A DNA stretch of 64,000 nt, taken from the NCBI RefSeq assembly GCF_900156535.1, contig NZ_FTNV01000001.1, forward strand, positions 682,001 through 746,000, read 5' to 3'. Positions within the stretch are counted from its first letter, which is position 1. Every line of letters starts with the position of its first letter. The DNA is from Roseovarius nanhaiticus. Its GTDB lineage: Bacteria; Pseudomonadota; Alphaproteobacteria; Rhodobacterales; Rhodobacteraceae. The translations under genes and the position numbers were made by a program. Shown here piece by piece: positions 45,464-53,896 of the stretch. Under the pieces are notes generated by a model, which searched no databases, had not been told where the DNA came from, and was given only the letters and a program-made list of their open reading frames with translations.

Positions 45464-45882
45464 TGGCCAAGCGCGTATCTGCGCGTCGGGTCAAGGTTCA
45501 TCGCCAGTACACATATGAGAGCGCCGCCGATGCGTTGGGTGTCACTGCCCACACAGTGCGCGCATGGCGTGAGGTAGGGCTTGCGGTGCTCGATAGTCAA
45601 AAACCACATCTGATCCTCGGGCGTGAACTCAAGCGTTTTATTGAAAGTCGGATGTCAACAAAATCCCGGAAACTCGCGCTGGACGAGTTTTATTGCATGT
45701 CGTGCCGCGCCCCACGCGCGCCCTACGGAGCGATGGCGGACTATGTGCCGTTTAACACTACACGGGGAAGACTGGTGGTGCTGTGTGGAGTCTGTGAGAC
45801 GCCTTGCAACAAGTTTGTATCGTTCAAGATGTTCAGTGAGTTGATCGAGATCCTGACCATCGCAACACGCGATAGATGCTGA
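45463..45882 (+). CDS. HTH protein with Cys4 zinc-ribbon-like region
   Basis: A 139-residue protein. The N-terminal half (YTYESAADALGVTAHTVRAWREVGL) is a MerR-type helix-turn-helix. The C-terminal half holds CMSC and CGVCETPC pairs spaced like a zinc ribbon. I recognise it as a companion of tyrosine recombinases in Rhodobacterales but cannot name the family. It overlaps the previous gene by one base and precedes the second recombinase by 104 bp. Confidence 0.75.
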   Translation: MAKRVSARRVKVHRQYTYESAADALGVTAHTVRAWREVGLAVLDSQKPHLILGRELKRFIESRMSTKSRKLALDEFYCMSCRAPRAPYGAMADYVPFNTTRGRLVVLCGVCETPCNKFVSFKMFSELIEILTIATRDRC

Positions 45883-45986
45883 CCCTAAGAGAACCCCGCA
45901 AAGCTAACGTGAAACACCACTTCCGGCGGGTCGCTTAATCCGGCGGAAATGACGGGCAAAACAAGGGTTACCGAGAGGATCGAGCC

Positions 45987-47012
45987 ATGGCAAAATATAT
46001 CGAGGCGAACGAGCGGATCAAACACGACTACTCGGGCTATCTGCACAATGCGAAAGGCCAAGATGGCAAGTCCATCGACAAGGCAATGGCCGCGATCCGG
46101 CAGTTCGAGGAAAGCACCAAGGTCAAACCGTTCAAGAAATTTCATCGCCAGCAGGCAGCTAATTTCAAGGCCTACATTGCGAAGCAGAAAAACGAGCGGA
46201 CGGGCAGGCCGTTGGCACACTCGACGGTCGATGCCACCTTGCGGCTGGTGAAGGCATTCTTTCACTGGCTGGTCAGTCAGCCCGGATACAAGCGCGTCCT
46301 GACTTATGCCGATGTCGAATATTTCAACAACACGATCAAGGCGGGGCGCATCGCTCATACGGCGCGCGCCATCCCCTATCCATCAATGCAGCAAGCCACG
46401 CACGCGTTTCAGGCTATGCCCGTTGAGACCGATTTCGACAGGCGCGACAAGGCACTCTTTGCCTTCCTGATGCTGGTAGGTGCACGGGACGGCGCCGCTG
46501 CTTCCATGAAGCTAAAACACGTCAATGTGGATCTGGGCCACGTCTACCATGACGCGCGGGAGGTGAAAACGAAAGCCGCCAAGACCTTCCAATGCCAGTT
46601 TCTCCCCGTTGATGCGTGCTATCGGGAGTGCTTCATCGCTTGGGTGCGATACCTGATAGATGTGAAGCTGTTCGGCCCGGAAGATCCGCTCTTCCCCAAA
46701 GCGAAAATAGGCGTCGTGGCGGGGCAGGGATTCGCGAATATGGGTCTCGCGCGCGAAGGCTATGCCGGATCAGCGAAGATCAACGCCATCATCCGCAGCG
46801 CCTTTGCAGCGGTGCAGATGCCGCAATACACGCCGCACTCTCTGCGAAAAACTTTGGTGAAGTTCGGAAACGAGAAGTGTAAGACGATGGAAGAGTGGAA
46901 AGCGTGGTCAATGAACTTGGGCCATGAAAACATGGCGACGACGTTCAACTCATATCTTCCAGTGTCACCCGAGCGGCAGATGGAGCTAATCGCCAGAATG
47001 GCTGGTGATTGA
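45987..47012 (+). CDS. Second tyrosine recombinase/integrase
   Basis: A 341-residue phage-integrase family protein, distinct from the P4-type one: it lacks the DUF4102 domain and starts directly with a core-binding domain (KAMAAIRQFEESTKVKPF). The catalytic domain has Arg in GARDGAAASMKLKHVN, HSLRK and the terminal LGHENMATTFNSYLP with a candidate Tyr. The residues needed for catalysis look present. It probably works with the two HTH proteins, and could serve to mobilise a sub-segment of the element or a different att site. Confidence 0.88.
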   Translation: MAKYIEANERIKHDYSGYLHNAKGQDGKSIDKAMAAIRQFEESTKVKPFKKFHRQQAANFKAYIAKQKNERTGRPLAHSTVDATLRLVKAFFHWLVSQPGYKRVLTYADVEYFNNTIKAGRIAHTARAIPYPSMQQATHAFQAMPVETDFDRRDKALFAFLMLVGARDGAAASMKLKHVNVDLGHVYHDAREVKTKAAKTFQCQFLPVDACYRECFIAWVRYLIDVKLFGPEDPLFPKAKIGVVAGQGFANMGLAREGYAGSAKINAIIRSAFAAVQMPQYTPHSLRKTLVKFGNEKCKTMEEWKAWSMNLGHENMATTFNSYLPVSPERQMELIARMAGD

Positions 47013-47396
47013 CGTCATGGGTTGGTATCTTCACCGAGACGAAGCTATGTCTGGGCGGAAGCCAGCCGTTCGCCGCTGTTTGCGGCAATGTCAGCTAAGC
47101 AGATTAAGCGCTACCCACCAATTTGTGTTGAGCAAGTTCGTCGGTCGGTGACTGCGAAGCAGTAAGTCTACGAGTACGCTCGCCTAAGCCAAACCTGAGG
47201 TCATCCGACCTTTTGAGCATCAAGAATGCACCTAAAATGGGCAGTTAAGCAGGGGGAATCAAAATGCATCCAAAGAGCCGCAACTTTAGTCATTGGCAAA
47301 CCATGGTAGCGGAAATTACGCATGTCTGGCGCAGCCATTCTGCTTGCCACGATTGGCGCGGCTTTAGTAGGACTGATGTTGCAAATGGAGTGCATT
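47013..47396 (+). other. Gene-free stretch before the cargo genes
   Basis: 384 bp between the second recombinase and the methyltransferase. No ORF with a recognisable product or repeat structure is seen. It may contain the promoter of the cargo genes, and the composition becomes more AT-rich toward its end. Confidence 0.5.
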
Positions 47397-48155
47397 ATGA
47401 GTAACCAAAATTTTCTGCCTCACAACAATACATCGCAGTCGCAGCAGGAAGCTCGCCAGCAACTGCACAAGTTGTTTGACATGCGGCCCTTTGATGACGC
47501 CACGCTTCTAACGAATTTTGGGCTGTTCGCCCGGTCATCGGCACTCGCTAAGATCTTCTTCCTTCATGAAATTTACAACGAAATCCTGACGGTTCCAGGT
47601 GATATCTACGTTTTGGGCACATGGCTGGGTCAAGATCTCGTCGTGTTCGAATCAATGCGCGCAATGCTAGAGCCCTACAACGCGTCACGAGCCTTCGTCG
47701 GGTTCGACACGTTTGATGGTTATGAGGGTATCACAGACCTTGATAAGCGTTCTGAAACCGTGAAGGGCGATGGCTACGCAGTTCCTGATAACTATAAAGA
47801 TTACCTCGCCCAGCTGCTGGCATATCATCGGTCCGAGAACGCTATGGGGCACGCTGTGGAGCATAATCTTGTCCAAGGTGACGCATGTAATACCGTTGCG
47901 ACATACATGGATGAGCATCCTGAGGCGTTCGTCGCGCTCGCCTATTTCGACATGGCCCTATACGAACCAACGAAGGCAGCACTGGAAGCAATGGAAGAGC
48001 GGCTACTGTCGGGCAGCCTTTTGGTGTTCGACGAGTTGAATGATGCGCGCTATCCGGGCGAGTCGAAAGCCGTACGGGAGTGGCTGAAGGGCAAGAGATA
48101 TACGATTAGGCGGTCGCGGTTTCTGCCAGACCGTTCTCTGGTAACTTTGAGTTAA
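47397..48155 (+). CDS. TylF-like SAM-dependent methyltransferase
   Basis: A 252-residue protein of the TylF/macrocin O-methyltransferase type. VPGDIYVLGTWLGQDLVVFESMRAM is the SAM-binding region (glycine-rich, degenerate), AFVGFDTFDGYEG is the classic motif that follows, and ALAYFDMALYEPTKAALEAME and the acidic DELN are further family landmarks. These enzymes methylate sugar hydroxyls in antibiotics and polysaccharides. The start at 47397 has GGAG 8 bp upstream. It is the first cargo gene. Confidence 0.8.
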   Translation: MSNQNFLPHNNTSQSQQEARQQLHKLFDMRPFDDATLLTNFGLFARSSALAKIFFLHEIYNEILTVPGDIYVLGTWLGQDLVVFESMRAMLEPYNASRAFVGFDTFDGYEGITDLDKRSETVKGDGYAVPDNYKDYLAQLLAYHRSENAMGHAVEHNLVQGDACNTVATYMDEHPEAFVALAYFDMALYEPTKAALEAMEERLLSGSLLVFDELNDARYPGESKAVREWLKGKRYTIRRSRFLPDRSLVTLS

Positions 48156-48224
48156 GTTACGAGGGTGCGAGAAAACGACTCTGCAAGGCATTAACAGCAT
48201 CTACAACTTATCAGGAGACGTGAC

Positions 48225-49142
48225 ATGAAGTGGGAAAAGTTGGGCTTGGTATATGGTCCTGACGGCAGCTCATCTTGGGCAAAGCATTCAGCTCTGCAGC
48301 CTACGCCTGTAGCTCTTTCTGACAGAATTCGCGTTTTTTGTGGCTTTCGGGACGACGACGGGGTTAGCAGAGCAGGGTATGTCGACGTTGCAAAAGATGA
48401 TCCAACGACAGTTCTTGGCGTTTCCGAAGACCCTGTGCTCGACGTTGGAGATTTCGGCACTTTTGATCAACACGGCGTGGTGCCATGTGCTGTTGTTGAT
48501 ACCGAAGATGAACTGCGCATGTACTATGCGGGATACCTTCGTGGGGCAAAAGTGCGTTTCCAAGCATTTTGTGGACTTGCTATCAGCAGAGACTGTGGCG
48601 CCTCTTTCTCCCGGTATTCTCAGGTTCCGATCCTTGATCGAACACCGGCTGAAGCCTTATTCCGCGCCATTCATTCCGTTTTACGCGAAAACGGAGTATG
48701 GCGAATTTGGTACGGGGGTGGCAGCGAGTTCGTGTCTGGTAAAAGCAAGACGCTGCCAGTCTACAATATTCGCTATATGGAATCGGAAGACGGTATACAC
48801 TTCCCAGATTTTGGCGATGTGGCTGTCGACATATCCCCAGGGGAACACCGCGTTGGCCGTCCATATGTAATCAATCAGGCGGGGAAGTATCGCATGTTCT
48901 TCGGTAAGGGTAGCGAAGCCAGAGCCTATCAACTGGCATATGCGGAATCCGACGATGGCTACTCATGGATACGTAAAGATGATGAATTGGGCTTGAGTTT
49001 CTCAGAGACTGAGTGGGATTCTGAAATGATGGCGTACCCTGCTGTAATTTCGTCTTCAGGACACACTTACATGTTCTACAATGGCAATAACTACGGTCGT
49101 GAAGGCTTTGGTTGTGCGAAGCTAATCTCTTGGGAAGGCTAA
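48225..49142 (+). CDS. Five-bladed beta-propeller, glycosidase-like protein
   Basis: A 305-residue protein with repeated strands such as VFCGFRDDDGVSRAGYVDV, ELRMYYAGYLRGAKVRF, VWRIWYGGGSEF and YRMFFGKGSEARAYQLAYAES, fitting the five-bladed propeller of the GH43/GH130-like clan. No signal peptide is visible. Such proteins often occur within polysaccharide biosynthesis loci; whether this one hydrolyses, phosphorylyses or binds a glycan is not clear. The GAC/GAG-rich blades suggest active-site acids, but I cannot assign the pair. RBS CAGGAGA. It converges and overlaps (by 4 bp) with the glycosyltransferase. Confidence 0.72.
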   Translation: MKWEKLGLVYGPDGSSSWAKHSALQPTPVALSDRIRVFCGFRDDDGVSRAGYVDVAKDDPTTVLGVSEDPVLDVGDFGTFDQHGVVPCAVVDTEDELRMYYAGYLRGAKVRFQAFCGLAISRDCGASFSRYSQVPILDRTPAEALFRAIHSVLRENGVWRIWYGGGSEFVSGKSKTLPVYNIRYMESEDGIHFPDFGDVAVDISPGEHRVGRPYVINQAGKYRMFFGKGSEARAYQLAYAESDDGYSWIRKDDELGLSFSETEWDSEMMAYPAVISSSGHTYMFYNGNNYGREGFGCAKLISWEG

Positions 49143-50611
49143 CCAAAAATTAGGCGATATCTGAGTTCTTTCACTATACTGTGGCTGAGTCCAAGTTTTC
49201 CAATACTCCGCAACATCCGGATTTTCATCCCGATCGAAAGTTTGCGCCAGGATCTTTTGGGGCAATAAAGGTTGCCATTTTCACGCCAGTGTTCCGCGTT
49301 GTAATCCGGACTTCTATTGCCCATTGCGACAAGAAAATCTGGCAAAGGTGCGTACGTTCCAGATGCAGCTTCAAAAAGTCGGTCAGCAACGGCCTTGTTA
49401 GAGAATTCCTCCCGGATCTGGTTCTGTACAATGTCCAGACCTGCGGGGCGCTCACCGGTATTCAAATAATGTGAAATGTTGACTACAAGTTGATCCACGC
49501 CATCGCAGCGAAGCGCATCCGCTGGGCTGATTCCTAGCGCGGCCTTGCGGTTAAGGCCAAATGCAGGGAGCCCGTTCATGATAGCCTCTGAAAACACTGT
49601 TCCGCCATCCATCGGAAAGCTGTCGATATAGCAGGATGCCCGCTTGAATTCAGAATTAACAGTTTCGGGGGGCTGAATGCCCATCAAATGAACACGACCG
49701 GAATACTTGCGAGAAAGGTCAGCCCACCAGTCTTCCTTCTTGCTGGGTCCGATCAGGACGACGTCATTGGGTACTAAGCTCAGAATACGCTCAAGGAACG
49801 AAGCAAAATTAAGGTTGGCTGTAGGTTTGTACTTGCCAGGTCCTCCAATCGATAAAATTGGCCCGGACGTGTTGCACCTGATTGGCACGGTTTCCGAGTC
49901 CGCTTCCACAAGTGGAATTCCCATAAAGCTCTGTGAATTAGGCAAGCGCCGTTCAGCGGTTGTATTCCATCCAGTCGCGCAAATTTCTAGGACCGTATCT
50001 GCAGCGCCTGGACCAAACGAAAACACATGATCAGCATGATTAACAAAGAGAACGCATTTATTCATTTTGCGAAGAGCTCTAGCAGCCAATGCAGCGCCAA
50101 TATCGTCCGGATTGTTCAACAGAAGAATAACATCAGCATTCAACAACGTAGTGTAAAGTGAACGCAATCTGTTTTCCAAGGGGCCTTTCAGCACCACCCC
50201 GTTTTGCAGTCGATCGGGGAAGGAATTCAAAACACCGAAGGTCGCTCTATGAGTCACAACAAAAGACTGTTCAATATCATACCGCGCTAAGCCGCTGGAT
50301 AGCTGCTTCATCAACCGCGAATGACCTCCTGCAGCAGAAGCCCGTGACAAGACAAAAACCCACTTTCTTGGCTTTGAACCTGATGTAGTTCGTGATGACA
50401 GAACTGGGAGCTCAGATTTCCATCTATCGAAGAGCCTGGTTTCCAATTCGTCATCACCAAAAAGGCCAGAAATGTTGTCCCAATGGAGGCGTCCAAGTAA
50501 CGACGCACAAACTAGCGCGTCGTTGAATTTGCCTGCCGTCAGGGCCTCGCGCCTAAGAAGGGATGCCAGGATCTCCAAATCACGCAAATGAGAAAAACGA
50601 CCATCAACCAT
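49139..50611 (-). CDS. Glycosyltransferase (GT-B fold)
   Basis: A 490-residue protein whose C-terminal half matches GT-B glycosyltransferases: GPILSIGGPGKYKPT opens the nucleotide-sugar domain, and FPMDGGTVFSEAIMNGLPAFG is the donor-binding region. The N-terminal half contains WVFVLSRASAAGGHSRLMKQLS, typical of the acceptor domain of family 4-like enzymes. The C-terminal 60 residues extend beyond the core. The start is the ATG at 50611. It is the most AT-rich gene of the window and is transcribed toward the other cargo genes. Confidence 0.82.
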   Translation of the reverse strand: MVDGRFSHLRDLEILASLLRREALTAGKFNDALVCASLLGRLHWDNISGLFGDDELETRLFDRWKSELPVLSSRTTSGSKPRKWVFVLSRASAAGGHSRLMKQLSSGLARYDIEQSFVVTHRATFGVLNSFPDRLQNGVVLKGPLENRLRSLYTTLLNADVILLLNNPDDIGAALAARALRKMNKCVLFVNHADHVFSFGPGAADTVLEICATGWNTTAERRLPNSQSFMGIPLVEADSETVPIRCNTSGPILSIGGPGKYKPTANLNFASFLERILSLVPNDVVLIGPSKKEDWWADLSRKYSGRVHLMGIQPPETVNSEFKRASCYIDSFPMDGGTVFSEAIMNGLPAFGLNRKAALGISPADALRCDGVDQLVVNISHYLNTGERPAGLDIVQNQIREEFSNKAVADRLFEAASGTYAPLPDFLVAMGNRSPDYNAEHWRENGNLYCPKRSWRKLSIGMKIRMLRSIGKLGLSHSIVKELRYRLIFG

Positions 50612-50896
50612 GAAGGCATGACTATCGACAATTTAACCAGCGCACCAGACGCTATTCGAAGCGCGATCTCCCTTTATAAGAGCGAGTGATTTAACAAAAA
50701 GCCATCGAATCGGTCACTCGCTGGCATCGGACGGGAGGTCAACTCTGAGCCGCTAGCTTCACACCGGACGCCGTGACGGATAGGCGGCGTAGACCTAAGC
50801 AGACATTCACCACAAGTGGTATAAAGTGTGGTATTAATAAATTTATGTAACATATAGTACTTTGATAGTAATGGGATAACTGAAATATGAGGATGA
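50612..50896. other. AT-rich intergenic stretch inside the element
   Basis: 285 bp between the glycosyltransferase start and attR. A 9-bp inverted repeat (50681-50689 and 50714-50722, 24-bp loop) is the only structure seen, in the likely promoter region of the glycosyltransferase. No gene is supported. Confidence 0.5.
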
Positions 50897-50911
50897 TCCT
50901 CGGTCCGCCAC
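50897..50911 (+). repeat. attR: 15-bp direct repeat
   Basis: A second exact copy of the 15-bp tRNA-Arg end (TCCTCGGTCCGCCAC). The preceding sequence does not resemble the rest of a tRNA, so only the recombination core is duplicated. Confidence 0.85.
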
Positions 50912-51299
50912 AATCCCCCTGTAAGACGTCAGATGAAATTGGCCTTTGCGTCATGAACTGACCTGATGACCGCGAACCGGATGTTCGTGGCCAGACCGCG
51001 AGTGTCCGGCTCGACTCCTCTCCACTTGATGCTTTGCAAGATCTTTAGGACGGCTACTCATAGAATGCGCCGCATCTAATGCCGGCGCTGGTTGTGGGTG
51101 CAAACGGTCCAGAGCGGTGATTGGCGGGGATATCATTGTTCTGCGACGCGGCCCTACACTCTTGCCATTCATGCACGGCGCCGATCTTCTCGTCTGAACA
51201 GTCGGTCAGTGGACCAAGCTGCCCTTTGGAGGATCGCAGATTATGCCGTGAGAAATCTCGCCCCGGCTGACCCGTTTGCGCACCCGTTTCAGGAGGCCT
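50912..51299. other. Chromosomal stretch after attR without a recognisable gene
   Basis: 388 bp between attR and the decarboxylase remnant. Only short open frames occur. The last part (LAPADPFAHPFQEA-like in one frame, near 51250-51296) may be the N-terminal end of the same decayed decarboxylase. Confidence 0.45.
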
Positions 51300-51559
51300 G
51301 ACAGGACGGGGTTGGGGCCTCGGCTCGGGCGATCACATCATCGATGCGCTGACCCTCTCAATGATGAACCCGTCCTTGATCGGCGGCTTGGGCAAGAAGC
51401 TAGAATGGCAACTCCATTGCCGCGGTGCCCTCAACAACGGCGTCATCAAAAAAGACGTCCGCGCGATTGTCCATGTGATCGATATATTGCGGTGTGCCAC
51501 GAGAACGTTGCAGCTTCCGAGCTGCGCGAAGAAATTTTGCCGAAGACAGTCCAAGCTGA
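51300..51559 (+). pseudogene. Frameshifted carboxymuconolactone decarboxylase-family remnant
   Basis: Reading 51361 onward gives QLHCRGALNNGV, the family signature (HxRGALNNGVT), up to about 51484. One base shift then restores YCGVP and FRAARRNFAE in the next frame, ending at a TGA at 51557-51559. The insertion of a single A near 51484 explains it. The N-terminal part is poorly preserved. The protein would belong to the PcaC/alkylhydroperoxidase-like family, but the gene is broken. Confidence 0.7.
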
Positions 51560-51786
51560 AGCGTTTCAGCCCACATCCAAGAGCGCGGCAGTCGCCGGGT
51601 TCATGCAGGAACATGTTCGGGCAAACGCATCAATACCGCCGCAAAATTTAACTGTTTCGCCGAGTTTCATGAAAGCTGTTGCTCAGTTTTCGTGCTAGGA
51701 GTTAACGCCAAAACGGCGCGGGCCACGTAATCTCAGCCAGCGATATCCGTCCATCAAAGGGCGCGACGTTCGATCCGGATCAGGTG

Positions 51787-52614
51787 ATGCAAAACGACAA
51801 TTTCCCCAACAACCTGAAGCTTCTCTGCAGCTATGCCTCATCCATCACGCGGGTTTGCGAGCAGTTGGCCATCAATCGGCAGCAGTTCCATCGCTATTTG
51901 AATGGCACAAGCCGTCCGTCCCTGAGCAACATGCAGGCAATATGCGATTATTTCGGTGTGGAAGAGCATGAAATCCTGATGGACCCAAGCGGGTTTCGTC
52001 AACTTGTCGCGCTTCGCAAACCGCAAGGCCCCGAGATCGACCCCTTCGGCGAATACGTCTCCAAGCTGCATCGCATCAACCCGTCCGCCTCGCGCGATAT
52101 GGCCGAATATATCGGGTATTACCGGTGCTATTACCGTCCGATCGAATTTCCCGGCAAGATCCAGTGCTCCTTGATGCGGCTCTTTTCCGAACGTGGGTTT
52201 ACCTATCTGAAGAATATCGAGAATTACGCATCGGCCAAACGCCGTGCGCGACGGATGCTGAAATACACAGGTATTGCTTTCCACACCGGCGAGCGGATTT
52301 TCGTGCATGAGCGCGAACAGAAAGCCGGGCAGATGATGTGGACCACCATCCTGTATCCCGCGCGCATGGATCAGGTCGCCATCCTAACCGGACTCAGCCT
52401 TGGCATCAGCAGTGCGACAAGCCGCGATATCGCTTGCTATCGCGTGGTGTGGGAGGCGCTGGGGCTCGACATCGATCTTCGCGCGACCTTGTCCGCGTGC
52501 GGTCTGTTTGATCACGATGATGCCGTGATCCCCGATGACATTCGCGCCGCCACCTCGAATGACGGTCCTCCCGGGGAAAGCGGGTTCACTGGGCATCCTT
52601 GGCAAGGATTCTAA
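51787..52614 (+). CDS. XRE-type HTH transcriptional regulator
   Basis: A 275-residue regulator. The N-terminal helix-turn-helix (SITRVCEQLAINRQQFHRYLNGTSRPSLSNM) is of the Cro/C1 type, and a 200-residue C-terminal part of unknown fold likely senses a ligand. It lies 213 bp upstream of proX in the same direction and is the probable regulator of that operon. The ATG at 51787 is used; a GTG sits one codon upstream. Confidence 0.82.
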   Translation: MQNDNFPNNLKLLCSYASSITRVCEQLAINRQQFHRYLNGTSRPSLSNMQAICDYFGVEEHEILMDPSGFRQLVALRKPQGPEIDPFGEYVSKLHRINPSASRDMAEYIGYYRCYYRPIEFPGKIQCSLMRLFSERGFTYLKNIENYASAKRRARRMLKYTGIAFHTGERIFVHEREQKAGQMMWTTILYPARMDQVAILTGLSLGISSATSRDIACYRVVWEALGLDIDLRATLSACGLFDHDDAVIPDDIRAATSNDGPPGESGFTGHPWQGF

Positions 52615-52827
52615 GCGGTCACGGCTGAGATTGTCGCTATTTGTATACTTTCAAGGTGCAAAAAGCGACTTCTTCGCGGCCGCATCCTTCTGCATCATAG
52701 CAAAAGCATCACAACGCGTTGCCCTGCGAATGCTGAGCAAGACAGCGGCGGTCCGTCAATGGAAGCTGTCTGGACAGCTCGCGAAGCAGGTCCGGCACAC
52801 AGCCCAACAAAAACAGGGAGAGACCAA

Positions 52828-53775
52828 ATGAAACTGCATGTATCCACAAACCTAGGGGTCTTGGCTATGGCGCTATCGGGGCTGGCTGTGCCAGCCGTGG
52901 CGACAGAGCGGACCGCCCCGATTGTCGTGCCCCTGGTCAGCGACCCGCCTTCTGATGTGATTGCCAAGGTTCTTGGCAGCACGCTGGCCGAAGCGGGCTA
53001 CCGCGTTGAGTATGTTCAGGCCGATTACACCGCCAGTTTTTCCGGTATTCAGACAGGCGATCTGCACTACACGATTTGCTGGCAATCTACCTGGGAGCTT
53101 TGCGAAGGCGCCACAGAAGGCGGCAAGGCCGAGAATGCCGGCACGACCGGCATCAGTTCGGCCGAAGGATGGTGGTATCCCCTCGGCCTAAAGGAGCAAT
53201 GCCCCGGCCTGCCCGACTGGAAGGCGCTGAAAGAGCCGGAGTGCATCGCAGCACTCGCCACGGCCGAAACCGCACCCAACGCCCGCTTTGTCGAAGGCCC
53301 GGCAGACTGGGTGATGCCCGTGGCCGAAATGGCCGAAGCCTTCGGCATCGACGTTGAACCTATCCCATCGGGCAGTTCCGCCGCGATGGTTGCGACGATT
53401 TCTGCGGCGGCACGGCGCGGCGAGCCAGTGATCGGTTGGGGATACACGCCGCAATGGTATTTCATGAGCGACGAGGGCGAATTCGTTCAGTTCCCAGAGT
53501 TCGAAGAGACCTGCTATACCGATCCGTCCTGGGGGACGAACCCTGACGCAACTCATGACTGCGGCGTCAAGGCCGGCTCGCTTTGGGTCTATGCAAACTC
53601 AGAGCTGCTAAGCGACGAGCCTGAAGTCAAGGCGATCATGGACGCATTCGAATTGCAGGACAGCCAGATGGCCGAAGTCTTTCGCAGCATCGACGTGGAC
53701 GGCGTTCCTCTGGACGACGCAGTGGCCTCGTGGATGACTGACAACCAGGATGTGTGGTCAAGCTGGATCAACTGA
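52828..53775 (+). CDS. proX: Glycine betaine/proline-type ABC transporter substrate-binding protein
   Basis: ProX-like (OpuAC) binding protein of 315 residues. A signal peptide ending in VPAVATE is followed by the conserved DYTASFSGIQTGDLHYTICWQSTWE and EGWWYPLGLK, with aromatic residues fit to form the cage for a trimethylammonium head. Cysteine pairs are present. The ATG at 52828 follows CAGGGAGA. A hairpin follows it, before proV. The substrate is not certain: glycine betaine, choline, carnitine or a related amide are possible. Confidence 0.9.
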   Translation: MKLHVSTNLGVLAMALSGLAVPAVATERTAPIVVPLVSDPPSDVIAKVLGSTLAEAGYRVEYVQADYTASFSGIQTGDLHYTICWQSTWELCEGATEGGKAENAGTTGISSAEGWWYPLGLKEQCPGLPDWKALKEPECIAALATAETAPNARFVEGPADWVMPVAEMAEAFGIDVEPIPSGSSAAMVATISAAARRGEPVIGWGYTPQWYFMSDEGEFVQFPEFEETCYTDPSWGTNPDATHDCGVKAGSLWVYANSELLSDEPEVKAIMDAFELQDSQMAEVFRSIDVDGVPLDDAVASWMTDNQDVWSSWIN

Positions 53776-53810
53776 CGACACAAATCGGTCTTGATACCGA
53801 TCAGAGGTCT

Positions 53811-53846
53811 GGCCCGGTTTGTCGCATGCAACCGGGCCGGATTTTT
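53811..53846 (+). terminator. Intercistronic hairpin with T run between proX and proV
   Basis: A perfect 9-bp stem (53811-53819 and 53830-53838) and five T at 53842-53846 lie between proX and proV. It probably ends part of the transcripts, leaving proX more abundant. Confidence 0.75.
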
Positions 53847-53896
53847 GCAAGCCCGCGATACGCAAAGCGCCAAGCCGCGAGACGAGGTTTCACGCC

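Larger units (their letters stand above)
42881..50911 (+). mobile_element. tRNA-Arg integrated element, about 8 kb
   Basis: The element is bounded by 15-bp direct repeats (attL 42866-42880, attR 50897-50911). It begins with a tyrosine integrase pointing away from the tRNA, the usual layout of P4-type islands. It carries seven further genes: one unknown, two HTH proteins, a second tyrosine recombinase, and a three-gene glycan cargo. The cargo half is visibly richer in A and T than the flanking chromosome. No replication, conjugation or phage structural gene is seen, so it would need help to move, or be a decayed remnant that still keeps its ends. Confidence 0.82.

Noticed and set aside
51001-51030. 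tRNA T-arm-like sequence (CCGGCTCGACTCC) after attR
   Set aside because: No acceptor, D or anticodon arm can be built around it; not a tRNA.
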